Positions 48,370-61,049 of a DNA stretch of 64,000 bases are shown here, one piece after another. Positions within the stretch are counted from its first letter, which is position 1. Each line of letters opens with the position of its first letter. Origin of the DNA: Megalonaias nervosa (Eukaryota; Mollusca; Bivalvia; Unionida; Unionidae); assembly GCA_016617855.1 (NCBI GenBank), contig JAECUM010016699.1, forward strand, positions 18,550 to 82,549, given 5' to 3'. The notes under the pieces are model-generated. The model ran no database searches. It was not told where the DNA came from and worked only from the letters and a program-made list of their open reading frames with translations. The position numbers and the translations under genes are program-made.

Positions 48370-51300
48370 TGTCTATATTTAACCTTGAAGTTATTTGGAA
48401 CCTTTCTGCATTATCCACTTTATTCCCTGCATCGGTCCTGTCACTTATTTTAAACACATCATTTTTGTTTTTAAAATATCATTTTTTTGTCTGCAGACTC
48501 GACACTTTACAATAATTGTTTACTTGATTATCATTACCATCATTTCCATCCAACTATGGATTAAGAATAATAGAAAATTGGCGTCAATTTGCAAACAGGG
48601 GTTTTTTTTTTTTTTTTGGTTTTTTTTGGGCGGGGTTTCTCACATCTCTTAATTGTATTTCATTCATGACATAATAATCTTATTTGCTAACTTCCACCTA
48701 GCTATTTACTGCAATGTTCTGAAAGAGTTAAAAAGTTAGAAATGTAGGAATATAGTTTAGTAAGAAAAGAACATGTTGCAAATGTAACTCAGTGTGCTAA
48801 ACATGGAGAAAATAGGACAAGATAGGTCTGAACTAATATTCATTGATCTGGCAGCATTCATACAGTGTTCACGTTGTTACAGTAACGATTTCATAAAACT
48901 TACGTAAAGACTACTTAATTATAAAATAAAACCGATTTCGATGAAAGAGTAATCAATAAAAATAATTCACTGAATATTGCATGTATCTATTGAAAGTTTG
49001 AAAGTTACGAACTGGCATTGATCAAGTACTTCTAATCAGAAATTTAAAAGTGTTAAGTTTTAAAATAATTCAAAAATTGTGAGCAGTATTATAAAATCTT
49101 TATAAGCCGATATAATGTTATTCATTATTCTAAAGTACTGACAATCAATCCAAAGAGCTAGGGACATTACACAGCTTAATTCGACAGGCAAACAAAAATT
49201 CATATCAGCAATGAACTGGAATGCCTGAACACGTTAACACTGATTGATATTAGAGGTCCATAGTGAGTTATGTAGCTAATGTCGTTGCACAATATTTTCA
49301 ACACAAAGAAGCCTTATGGTATAGATTAGAATTACTTATAAGATTATGTATTTAAGGTTCTATACGTAACTTATTTTCAAGTCAATGTTGCGGTGTTGCA
49401 AACCTAGGGTAAAATTAGCAGATGGCTGTATATGAGCGATAACCTGAGTCTTGTAATCAACTTCCAAAATAACACAGTTCACAATAACACATGTTGAAGT
49501 TTAACAGCGCCTGCTGGAAAATCCTTGACTGGAACAGACCTCTTTAACTCTAACCTAAGTTTACTTGCACAGTAGAAACCCCTGCTTACGGGTTGACACT
49601 ACAACGTTAGACTCGTCCTGTCTTGTTCTTATAACAAAACATAACGAAATGGATGAATTTGTATCAACTTTGACATTTTCGCAAGCAAATATCAGAGTAG
49701 AGGGCATTGTATATAATATACAAACAATGGCTGAAGTTCAGCTGATATCTGATAACTGTACTGATATATAATACTTATGTCGATCAATTCAATTTAGTGA
49801 AGAAAAAAAGGAATGAAACTTGTAATCTGTATTATACTTATTTAGTGTTTAAAATGTTTTAAAAATGTGATTGGAGCTAGTGGAGTCTTGATATAATATT
49901 GTCAAAAGAATAGGTTCTGTGTTATTTTCTTTCTACTGACAAGAGCTAGTTTAGACCTTTGTAGTGCTATATTTTATATATAACTACATCGTACACAACT
50001 ATATTTATTTAATGTATTTTTCTTTCATTTGTTTTATGCAGATTCCTTCCCAATCCGCATCCTGAAACGCTGAACATTAACGCTGATTCTTGCCAAGGGT
50101 CTTGGTTGGTGTCCACAATCAATTAGACACGCGTTTATGAAGTGATGCATGATGAATTCATGACATATTTTGTAGTAGATTATGTTTCATAGTTCGGAGT
50201 TACAGGTTGAGATGGAACGCTAAGTTCACCACTACCCGAAGCAACTCACGAAAAAATGTTTTCCCTCTGGATGCAATCATATATCAGATATAAATATACT
50301 TATGCTTACACTATTGCTAGATACGTGAAAATATACACTAATCATGATACTAGCAATGGAGAAAAAAAAATAGTGGGCCACTTTGTCTTATTTTAGTTGA
50401 TATGTACTCTAGATGCATTCACTCATGAGGTTTCATCATAAGTAAAGTTCAGTGACGAACACGAACAAATAGACAGCATCTAACTCATAAGAAATATAGC
50501 CTAGTATTGGTAAAGGGTATAATCCCTGGGAAGATGAAGCACACTACCACAACATCACTTTGTTCAAAGTTTATATAGTCACAGGTGCGGCGGGAGAAAG
50601 TGTTGGAAGCTTCAGTTTTGTTATCATATTCCTTAAAAAGAGCTTGTCAAAAAATGTCTGAAGTTAATGACCCAAATAAACTCTTCCTGGTTATTTTCAT
50701 TGGCTCTGATCTTCGTGCTAATCATAACGATACTAATTAACTCGCTGTTTGTAGTGTTACTTTTTCAACTTACCACTTTTTCTTTCAAAGCTTTTGCAAC
50801 AAGTCCTGTCAGTGTTGTATCAAACCTCTAAATCTAAATAAATAAGTACTCTTGTTGCTATTCCTGTAACAACTAAATTAACAAACCATTTTTAATCTTG
50901 GTATTCTGCAACTGAGACAACATTCGGATAAAATCATGTCTCAGTTATGCACACATATCAGATATATATATATTGCAGTGTATGATAAAATATTGATGCA
51001 CTTAATGTCTTGTAACTCATTAAATGTATATGAATTAAGTAATTTGTGCTGAAAGAATATACACAGATCCGAATTTGTGCCTTGTAATTATATTTATTTA
51101 CTCGGGAGATGTAATAGGTTGCACTGATTATTTTTCAACATTTTTCTTCCGCTTGCTTCTAATACAGTGTGCTTTGCAAGAACACGAAAGTTGTAACAAT
51201 CCTTTGATCCAAACGTGCTCATTTATTTGCAATGTACTGTTGTCAATTAATGATATGGAATCTTTTCGTCTCAAGTATTTTCTTTTCTACAAGTTTTTCT

Positions 51301-53380
51301 GTAACGTGATTTTTAAAAACAGAAACAACTTTACTTTCTCACCCAGTAAAAAGGATACCTTATCTCAGCAACCAGTCCTATTATATGTAGTGCAGTTCCG
51401 AATTGTATTATTTGTTTCAAGCCGTGTGCTTGCAGCATCCTGTGGCGTTTTGCTGTGCTCCTCACGTGTCATTTGCACACCTTGCATAGTCTTCGAGGTT
51501 TAAAGTCTTATTGTACTTTTTGGACCATAAGATGGTAAAGTGAAAACAGAGAGCATGTGAATGAGTACTAGTGGAGAAACGAAAGCAAAATATTGCAAAG
51601 AACACAAGAATAAATCAGTGCGGATAATAGAGGGCACACACATGAACACAAGAGGCAACAAAATGAGAAATATTTTAGTCTTGTCTAATATATGTGCCCT
51701 GTAAAACTCTTGCACACTGTAAGTTAGCTACTCGGATTTCACAACTGTAACAACTAATGATCAAGGCAAAAACACATCAAAACGGAAACAACTGCTACAT
51801 ATTTATTCAGCATTTAGCCGATATATTCTTTCATGATCCATTTGCAATGGCTATGTTCACTTCGTGTTTATAAACTTAAATTCTGAATAAATGAGAGTTT
51901 AGCCATTTTTGTCATTTATAATTACTAATTCTTTTTCCAGCTGAGTTTGACTTTCGCATATGTTGTCCCCTACACGAATTTTGTTCAGTTATTTTCTATT
52001 TAGATAACTGAAAAATAACTGCGGATGGTGACTATATTGCAATGAAAGAATTTTAAAGTCCTTTGAATGAAGATGATGATATAGATACAGAAGCTCAGAA
52101 GAAAAGTGAATATTCTTTAAATCTTGTAAATAAATTTACAGAACAAACAATCGGATGAGATGATGAAACACCAGACTGAGATTCTGGTCTTTCTCGCAAA
52201 GTTCTCGACTTGTACAAAGACATCAACGACGGCGTTAAGAAATTGAAATATCATTTGGAGAAAACCAGCCTTAAAATACAAAACAAAATGTTCTATGATG
52301 TAAAATTTAATGGCTGATAGCTCAAATCCTAGGATCCAGCACTATAGCCGGCAGGACTGGAAATGACTTCTTATTCACAGAAGAAATGAAAACAAATGAA
52401 GTGAAAAATGGGTATCATCTATTGAGAAGGAGAGGATACCTAAATATCCCCAATAACCTTTTGCTACACAATGACAAGAGATTACTTTAATCGCAGAAAT
52501 GGAGATGAGAACAACATACAGAAAGTAGTCATTTAATCAATAAATAAGAAAAGATGATTTTCTAATTGAGGAGAAAAAAGAACTCAAAGGGAAAAGCTAT
52601 ATACTACAGTGAAGTGATTATTGAGTACACAAGTAGAAAGAGAATTAAGTGGTTATGCAAGTGTCACAGATGTTATCAGTTATAAAACAAATTCTATAAA
52701 ATATACCATTGAAATCTTTGAACAAAAAGCTGTAGACTGAAGAGGTCAAAAAGGACATCAGCAAAGAATCACGCATACCTCAATCCCCAAACCAGCTGTA
52801 TCACAATAACATCAGGAAATTGCTGAAGATAAAATGCAGAATAAGTTGAACACTTAACAACGCTGGAGAGAGCTTTCAAAGGAACCTTTGGGCTGATTAA
52901 TAAAAACATTAAATTCAAGCAGGTATACCATTGGAAGAAAGATTGTAAAGACTATCCAAATAAGAAGGTGTACCAATTGCTGCTATATTTATATCAATAG
53001 CATATTGAAACAATCCTGACTACCTGTCAACTTATATTCTTATAAAGTGTATTTACATATATCATTAATGTTTGGGATAATATATATTCTCCTTTTATTG
53101 TCTACATTCCCTTCATGTTGGAAAGTTGTACCTCTGTTTCCAATGCAAATAGTAGTGACTGTAGTAACAGTTTTTGATATATGACCCTTGTACAAAAGAA
53201 AAGTAACTTGATACAATATGTAAGTCATATAATATGATTTGTTTAAATGTTCATCATCTGGGGGAAGATTTTTGAAGCCCAGTGTGTATATGATAAGACT
53301 GTAAACTGTCTTCACTTACCTTCTATTCTGAGAAAGAAATAGGCAATTGTATCCATTTTTCTCCAGGATTAGGGTAATAT
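48370..53380. other. Long AT-rich stretch, no gene recognised
   Basis: Contains a poly-T tract at 48602-48619. Open frames such as plus 51075-51503 are hydrophobic and motif-free. Around 52030-52950 the plus strand has broken, polar protein-like pieces (NEDDDIDTEAQKKSEYSLNL) that could be an old gag-like gene, with too many stops to assign. Confidence 0.45.
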
Positions 53381-53385
53381 TAATG

Positions 53386-53770
53386 TAAGTTCATAATTTT
53401 TCGTCACCAGTGTGATGAAACTGTTCATCATCAATGTTGAATATTTGTATAATTTATTGTGAAATAATTGCTATTTTTATCGTTTGAACTCAGGCGCCAT
53501 TTTTACTACTGTGTGTATTGGGCGCTCGGCTTTCCACTAGGAGGCGCTCAGGTTAATCTTTCCGAATTCTTCCATATTTAGTCATATTCGTGAAAACTTT
53601 GTCATGAATTCCCCGAGTGTGTTCCCAAAACCTATAAATAGGGGTGAGATCCGCCGTTTTGGCAGTTGTGGTTCTGCTGGGCTCCAGTAAGGGTCTGAAG
53701 ACTAAACAAACAGAACAAAAGTCTCTTGTAATAATTTCAAGCATCAATACAATAGCAAGGTAGACTTGTC
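53386..53770 (+). repeat. Possible solo LTR or promoter with TATA box
   Basis: CCTATAAATAGGGG at 53630-53643 is a strong TATA context, followed by a GC-richer transcribed-looking stretch. TGTAAGTTC at 53386 and CTTGTCA at 53766-53772 could be termini. No coding region or second copy supports it. Confidence 0.25.
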
Positions 53771-53884
53771 ACTACCGATACATTAAATTTAGTCCTCATA
53801 ATGACTATAATGTTTCTCTGAAGTTGTTTCAACGTTTAGTTCCTATTTATATCAGATAAAAGTTCCAATAGAAGGATTTAGCTA

Positions 53885-54160
53885 ACGACACTATTACTGT
53901 GTCGTCATCAACACTGCCGTCTGCTATCCATTGGAAATTTAGTATTCCGATTGGCATTATCGAATTTCCTACTCAATTACATGTATCACTTTGGACTCAC
54001 TAATTTCCATCCATTTTGTAGTGGTTGCATCATTTAGATGTTGAACTAATATACCCTACACAACGACACACTTTGTCGCTACAAAACGACACACATTGTC
54101 GCATTCAACCCCCAAGACACACTTCTGACATCCGGTTCCAGACTGTGTCGCTCAAAACGA
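53885..54160. repeat. Cluster of small CGACA/TGTCG hairpins
   Basis: ACGACAC-TATTACT-GTGTCGT at 53885-53905 has a perfect 7-bp stem. CGACACACTTTGTCG (54064-54078) and CGACACACATTGTCG (54087-54101) have 5-bp stems. A reversed pair TGTCG...CGACA follows near 54147. CATCCGGTTCCAGACT also recurs twice in 54125-54220. Confidence 0.6.
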
Positions 54161-54892
54161 CAGACTGTGTCTCAGCCAACAAACATGACACACTATTAAC
54201 ATCCGGTTCCAGACTCTGCCTCTAACATATTTACCATTGGACTATAAAACACAAACCCGGGTCTGGTTCCGAACCTTGATTACGACATAAGAACAGATTT
54301 TGAGAACTATTAACTTATTTTTCTCTGCAAGATTAGTTTGGGAATTGGGATCATCTGAGTTATAGACTATATGAATTAGGACAAATGGAACATTTATGCT
54401 GATTTTCACATGCAGTTTACCACTGAAACTATTGTTGTTATTTCAACATGCTTTATCAAACATCTGTTCTGCATATTTGCAAATATTATATTTCACAATT
54501 TTGAGCACTACATTTTCTGAGAAAACACACAAGTCTGGAAGTCATATAATAAACTGTGTTGACTATTTATATTTGTTTTGTTTTGTGCTTTTATCATCTA
54601 AATAAGAACTTTTGTGGTGAACACACCATTTCTTGACACTACAATACACTGGAGAGATCTGGTAACTGAAAAACGCGTGAGCTGTCCATCTATTCCATTT
54701 TATTTGACCTTGACCCTTGACACGTTACAAATTTAACCACTGCATCAATGTATCACAAAATGCATTCCTATTGCAAATTTGGAATAATGACGTGTTTCTT
54801 AACTCTTCCTCGCCATACTGACCTTATGTCGATTAAATCAGCTCTTGTGTCAATTGTATTTCTATCCCCTAACCTCATCTCTTAATTCATTA

Positions 54893-55309
<417 letters not shown>

Positions 55310-56600
55310 ATTCCTTAATTATTTTCTTCGACAATTAAAAGTAAGTACATGTAGTATGTACAGCTTTATTTGACAAAGACTTTGTTTCATTAGCTGACGA
55401 TGTTCTCCAATATTCAACAGAAAATGTTCCTGAGTTTTATCTGCATTTGTAAACAGCCAACACTCGGGCAGATATTAGCTCCCCCACCACCACCCCAAGA
55501 AACGTTGTACAGTTTTATGTTCTTCGTGCACATTATCAGTCAAGTAAAGTATTGATTTCATCCACATCTCATAATGTAATGGAATTTTAAAAAGGATTTG
55601 AAATTAAAAAGTTTCACGAAAAATGTCAGCGATATACCGATGTATTTCTGAAAGCATCGAGGAATGTACTACGGTATACCGCAATTACATTAGTGAGCAA
55701 CAATTTAATGTTTTGAGCATGTACTTTATATTTTATTTATTTTTTTTTTTGGTTTTTTTGTTGGGTTTTTTTGTTTACTTTAAGTCTATAAGAAGTTTAA
55801 AAATATCTTGATTTGATTTATAGTAAAATAACAACATATTATATCCATGATATTATTTGGAAAAAAATCTAAATGATTATTGATATAAAAGAAAATAAAA
55901 TATTTTAGCTCAAAAGAAAATCACAATCCTCCCGAAAATTAAACGGCAAGGATCTTATAATAGATGAATTTTTCCATGCGTATAATTGTTGTTTAAATTG
56001 TAATCTAAAAGCAAGATGATTAAGTTACACTATAGCTGTGAAAGTCATCGTGCTTACCTTAGAGAGCCTTTTGATTCAAATAAGAAGTATTTATACTGAA
56101 ACCTGCAATTTTATAGCTAGACTATTTACATATTAGGCAGAGAAACTTTGATTGGGATGCCACCACCTGGGCAAGATGTTTATCAGAGAGGGTCAAACAT
56201 AAAATACTTGCTCCACAAACGAGAAAATATAGTGGACTTGACAAATTACTCTCAGACAGACAAAAAGCGTGCTCCTCAAAATCGTAGGATGATTCGAGGT
56301 TTTATAAACTTAACACATTCGCATACTCTAGAAAATAGCTAAAACATGACATGTGTGGGGTTATTTATTTTTGGGTTTTTTATTTTTGTTTTAAGTCTTA
56401 ATTTTTCCTGAAACTTGGTTTTGGGTCAAATATACTTCACACCATACCATTTGGCAGCTGTGCCGTCATACGCGACACGTGTAAAACATGCAATTAAAGG
56501 ATCGTACATATATTATGATAAGGATTTTATCATAATCTTCTTTTCATTTCTTGCTATGAGAAGGAATTACTCATGATTTAAGAACTGTCTCGGTCCATGG
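55310..56600. other. AT-rich spacer, nothing recognised
   Basis: Poly-T/TTTTGGTTTTTT tracts near 55735-55775. No gene. Confidence 0.5.
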
Positions 56601-56602
56601 TT

Positions 56603-56627
56603 AGAGAGAGAGAGAGAGAGAGAGAGA
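56603..56627. repeat. (GA)n microsatellite
   Basis: Twelve GA units. Confidence 0.9.
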
Positions 56628-56722
56628 AGAAAAAGTTCGGGCTCTCTTAAGAAGGTGTCACGCATAATGGTGTAGATACGACTACATTCCTTGGGGGAAA
56701 GCTCGGCAATGCGAGGGTACGG

Positions 56723-57346
56723 AAGATAGGTGAGACCTCTCTAGCTTTGGGACTAACAATTTTATTGATATAATTGATATAGATAGATATATAAAGTCAC
56801 ATTCCGGAGATACAACTTATAAACCTTTATATTGAAAAATACATAAGATATATACTGAGTACTTTACTTTGATCTTACCAACTTCATACGTTTTTGTGAT
56901 TCCTGTATTTTAGAGTATGATACAAATAATTAGATATTGTTTGAATTCAAAGATCATAAAATTCAATAGTTGCAATTAATGCAACAATCATTTTAAAGAA
57001 ATATATTTTACTCAGTTTTAAGATAAAATACTAATTTGAATAGATTGCTAAACATTATTCTTTATTACTTAAAGAATATTGTATTCCCCAATTAAATCTT
57101 AGCATGAAGTTGGTAGCGAATTAGTCTTTTCACCATAATAAAAATACAAATGAATATAAATTCTTAAAAACAATTAAATATTCCATTACATTATAATATT
57201 AAAAATAAAAAGAGAACTCACTACGAAAGTTACCACAGAAATCTTTAACTTTTAAAGGTACTTATTCATTAAGAATTTTACGAACACAAACGATTCTTAC
57301 CTGTAAGAAGATAGTTGAGACCTCTCTAGCTTTGGGACTAACAATT
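56723..57346 (+). repeat. 31-bp exact direct repeats bracketing 554 bp
   Basis: TGAGACCTCTCTAGCTTTGG plus GACTAACAATT occurs at 56731-56761 and 57316-57346. With GAAGATAG before both, 39 of 40 bases match. The bracketed DNA is AT-rich without frames. Confidence 0.85.
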
Positions 57347-57349
57347 GAA

Positions 57350-58440
57350 GATACAAGCGGCGAGGAGCATTATTTATACTGGTTCAAGATACCCTTGGCC
57401 ATATTTGGTAAAGATGTTGGTACCAAGAGTATCATGCAAGCAGCGCGTGTATCCGTCCCAAACCAGAAAGAGGCTCAGTCTACCTGATAGAATCGAATAT
57501 GTTCTTTACATTATAATCCGCCTAATCAGCATTATATCCGTGTCAGGAAAACGGTTAAACCTTAGGTTACTAAGTCAGACAGAACGCTAGGAATTTTTGC
57601 CACTGAGTGTTGTTTCTACTGAGTTAGCATACGCATGTATAATACAGGAGAGAATATTTGTACTTGTTGTAAAGGAAGCAATCTTTATCAAAATAGAATA
57701 TAGTTCTAGTAAATAAAGTTAATCTCCATATATTTTTTTTAATGGAATTTACTTCCAATATAATTTAATGAAAAATTGATCCAATGAAAAATTAGTTTTA
57801 ATACTATTTAGAGAGAATTTCAATGTTATTACTTTTACTCAAAAATTCTATCCTAATACATATACTTATGTTTGTAACATTCACCATTAATTTGTGACAG
57901 ATAAAAGAAAGATAATTTTTAAAAACAAGTTTCCTATGAATAATGAAAACACGCTGTTAATATCAATAAAGTCATAACAAGTTTTTCGGGAATTTCCATA
58001 TATTCCTCATCGACTCAAACTATCGACGTACCGGTGCAGTGAAAACATGCAATACGTATTATACTTTCACTGATTCACTGATTCGGGCACATATTCTTTA
58101 TTAAATGCTAGTAGTAAATCCCACAAACAGAATTTAACTTATGCAGTGCCTAGTTTAATTATGTTAACATCACGCGTTACACTCTGATCAGTATCTTTTT
58201 AATGACTCATAATTTTCAAATTTTAATGTCCCGTTATCGAAGATGCTTAATGGCTTATTATTGAGAAACACATCATTTTTTATGTCGCTAAATGCGTTTG
58301 CTGTATGAACCCCGGCAAAGGTATGTAAGGTAACTGCCTCGGCTACACTACTCCGCGTCTCGCTATCTCGGGTTCTTTAGGATAGGTCTTTGTATTTGGA
58401 GTGATACTTCGATGTATCTACCCCAGCGTGATTCCGTCTT
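57350..58440. other. Spacer; holds a relative of the 11.1-kb sequence
   Basis: No gene. 57970-58050 resembles 11080-11150. Confidence 0.45.
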
Positions 58441-58870
58441 ATTCCTTGCTTCTTCATGCCGACTACGTCGTCGATTGAGTCGCTAAAAAGTCCTCCTTAT
58501 GTCTCCGATTGGGTCGCTGACTGGGTCGTTGACTGAGGTCCTTCTGGGTCGCCGACTGGGTCGCTGAGTCGTCGACTGGGTCGTTGACTGGATCGCCGAC
58601 TGGGTCGCCGACTGTGTCGTCCTCTGGGTTGCCGACTGAGCCCCTGAGTCGTCGACTGGGTGGCCGACTATGTCATCGACTGAGTCGCTGAGTTGTTGGC
58701 TGGCTCGGTGACGAGGTCGTCGACTGGGTCGCAGACTGAGTGGCTGAGTTGTCGACTGGGTCGTTCTTTGGTCGCCGACTGTGTCGTCGACTGAGTCACA
58801 GAGTCTTCGACTGGCTCGTCCTTCTGGGTCGCAGACAGAGCCACTGAGTTGTCCACTGAATCGTGGTCGC
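58440..58870. repeat. Minisatellite of GACTGGGTCGCC-type units
   Basis: Dozens of degenerate 9-18-bp units (GACTGGGTCG, CTGAGTCGTC, GCCGACTG). GC-rich against its surroundings. The minus frame 58668-58856 (Ser/Thr/Gln/Ala repeats such as NSATQSMT) is open through the repeat and has a Met, but no signal supports translation. Confidence 0.8.
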
Positions 58871-59179
58871 GAGTCGCTATTCGCTCAAGATCGACAGAGA
58901 GAGACCAACAGTGCGAAATGATGAGAGAAGAGAGATCATCAGTTAAAATGTGTATTGTCGCAAGGTCGTGATTAACAGATTTTCGCTCTTCTTGGACTAG
59001 CCTTGTAGAGCATAAATTCTGTCCCTACACTTTTTAGATTACCCCGGCAAGGTTCTTGCCTGTTCGGCGAACTACGACCAAATGTGCTTGCTCCGGCGGG
59101 TAGTTATACTGCTTCTCTTGCAAGGGTACGTCTTCACACAATACCGCTTCATAACACCCCACCACGGCAGCCACAGTTG

Positions 59180-59340
59180 GCACGTATATATACCCAGGCG
59201 AAATCACGTGACCCAAAAGCTAAGACGCTAGACGATGCTACAAAGCCCGCTAACATTTAAAATCAAACATAAACTTTAAGAAAACGCAAATAAACTGATA
59301 CGAGACGAAAATTACTGTCCATTGGTTTTTCTCATTACAC
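59180..59340 (-). promoter_or_regulatory. Minus-strand promoter-like cluster
   Basis: TATATATA (59185-59192), an E-box CACGTG at 59204-59209 and CCAATGG near 59318-59324 lie in order for minus-strand transcription. The only frame downstream is 59034-59216, 60 residues, unknown. Could equally be part of an LTR. Confidence 0.25.
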
Positions 59341-59470
59341 AACCCACGCTTCCACTACTATGTGCTTCCACGCACATATGAATAGATTAAAAAGAAATAA
59401 ATTTAAAAAATAACGTAACTCACAGTTAAATTACAGGAACATACAATATCAAATAATCACAAAAGAATTA

Positions 59471-59965
59471 ATGTTCAGTTCGAATTACAGCCATTTCACA
59501 ATGAATTTTCGTAGAAATATAAACAAATCTATTAATGAATTTTTTGGAAGTCCAGCGGTTGTAAATATTAAACTTGCTGACATTAACATAAAACTAAACG
59601 ATATTATTAACGGAATTCCTGATATCATTCAAAAAACTAATCTAGTAACAGAGTTACTTACTAAAATTCCTCACAAGAAGATCGTCAATATCGTATACAC
59701 AGTAGCATCAGGATCATGGTCAATTAGCAAAACTATCGAACATACCGCAGAAGTAACTGGGTTATACAGGCTGTCTATACACGGTTTGGAAATTTCTTCG
59801 ATCACTTTAGATTCTAAACCACTAGTATATTCTAATCCTCTATTGGTGATTCTAAACAAGGACATCAAAGAAACATTTACGTTAACATCAAAGGAATTAC
59901 CCCTTAAATATTATCATTGGTGTCTAGAATTTGTAGCTGATTTTGTTAATTTACTTATAACATAA
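59471..59965 (+). CDS. Unknown 164-residue protein of a compact virus-like trio
   Basis: Clean open frame; a second Met at residue 11 (59501) is an alternative start. The first 70 residues are helix-prone (NIKLADINIKLNDIINGIPD), then alternating hydrophobic residues suggest beta strands (GLYRLSIHGLEISSITLD). No signal peptide, no Cys motif, no family recognised. It ends 24 bp before the next gene on the same strand. Such packing is unlike the surrounding host DNA and suggests an integrated virus or Polinton-like element. Confidence 0.6.
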   Translation: MFSSNYSHFTMNFRRNINKSINEFFGSPAVVNIKLADINIKLNDIINGIPDIIQKTNLVTELLTKIPHKKIVNIVYTVASGSWSISKTIEHTAEVTGLYRLSIHGLEISSITLDSKPLVYSNPLLVILNKDIKETFTLTSKELPLKYYHWCLEFVADFVNLLIT

Positions 59966-59989
59966 AAATCTGTAAACAAATATTATATA

Positions 59990-60490
59990 ATGAAAAAAAA
60001 TATAGTTGATTTTAATCATATTTCAGAAAACATTCCAAAACAAGATGTGGACGCTCTAATGCAGTATTACAGATATTATCATAAAAATCTTTGGTGCTTA
60101 AAAAAATGTTACAAATACTATACCAAAATACTCCGAGTGATATCATATTTACCGTTGTTAATGACTAGCTCTGGTATAATTTCAAGTGGAGCATCATTAA
60201 ATCCGTTTTTGTTAATAATATCTGGTGTCGGTGTTTCTCATGCAATAGCGTGTAAAAAATTGAACCTCGTCTTACGACTAAAAAAAAATGCTTGTAAAAC
60301 AGCAAGTATCACCTATAAATAATTACTTGATCAAATACGATCTTATTTGAGGGGTATAAAATATGATATGGACGATTTATTACGTGAGTTCCGTATTATT
60401 GACAGTATTTTAACAGATATTTTACCAATGAGAGTTAGCAAGTATGAAAAAGATTATAATAAAATATGGGTTGCAACAGTAGATGTTTAA
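59990..60490 (+). pseudogene. Unknown membrane-hairpin protein, one internal stop
   Basis: Met at 59990. Residues 1-45 are basic and Tyr-rich. Residues 46-88 form a likely two-pass hydrophobic hairpin around a Gly/Ser turn (TSSGIISSGASLNPFLLII). The frame stops at TAA 60320-60322 and then stays open in the same phase for another 55 codons, including IRSYLRG and a Tyr/Asp/Lys-rich end, to TAA at 60488-60490. So one nonsense change, or a readthrough stop, divides it. I recall no characterised family. Confidence 0.5.
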
Positions 60491-60780
60491 TTTTGTATAG
60501 CTTTAGAAATATCGTTATCAAATAAAATATCAACCATATTGTCAATAAATGTCATCACATCATCTGCCCAACCTGCTATTCTCATATCATTTTCAGTCGC
60601 GAATAACCATACTGACCCATATTTTGGTGATATATGATATCCAACTTTTTTAATACAATCGCTTATTATTTTTGGTTTTATACCAGTATAACCTGAGGCT
60701 GATTTGATTGAATTAAATCTCTTACAAAATCGGTTTGTCAGATCAAATCCAACATGTCGGGTTGGATGACAGAAGGACAT
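60487..60780 (-). CDS. Unknown 97-residue protein, convergent
   Basis: Met at 60780, soluble and mixed in charge (CHPTRHVGFDLTNRF, GYHISPKYGSVWLFATENDM), ends with an acidic helix. Its TAA overlaps the TAA of the plus-strand gene: both lie inside the TTAA at 60487-60490. No motif recognised. Confidence 0.5.
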   Translation of the reverse strand: MSFCHPTRHVGFDLTNRFCKRFNSIKSASGYTGIKPKIISDCIKKVGYHISPKYGSVWLFATENDMRIAGWADDVMTFIDNMVDILFDNDISKAIQN

Positions 60781-60844
60781 TATATAATATTTTCATTTGT
60801 TTAATATAAATTTTTTTCTAAAACTATAAAAATAATTTCTAGAG

Positions 60845-61037
60845 TGTAATAGTAGTAAAAGTAATTGAGTTGTTTCTATCTCAGAGACATCCCTACCCCA
60901 ACAAAACATATTTTGTCAGAAATATGAAAGTCATCATTTTAAGCTAAAAAAGGCTGCTGACAAAAATGCTAACGTATAACGTTTTGGGGGGTAGGGGGGT
61001 CTCTGAAATAGAAACCTCAAATTACTTTTACTACTAC
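60845..61037. repeat. Long inverted repeat (about 57-bp arms, 73-bp loop)
   Basis: Arms 60848-60907 and 60981-61037 are near-perfect reverse complements (AGTAGTAAAAGTAATT against AATTACTTTTACTACT; CTACCCC against GGGGTAG). The loop has its own inverted pair (ATTTTGTCAG and CTGACAAAAAT). It could be a MITE or a terminal/origin hairpin of the adjacent gene block. Confidence 0.8.
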
Positions 61038-61049
61038 ATATTTTGTGAG

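Noticed and set aside
51075..51503. 142-residue plus-strand frame
   Set aside because: Composition fits chance in AT-rich DNA (Phe, Leu, Cys rich) and no domain or splice context was seen.
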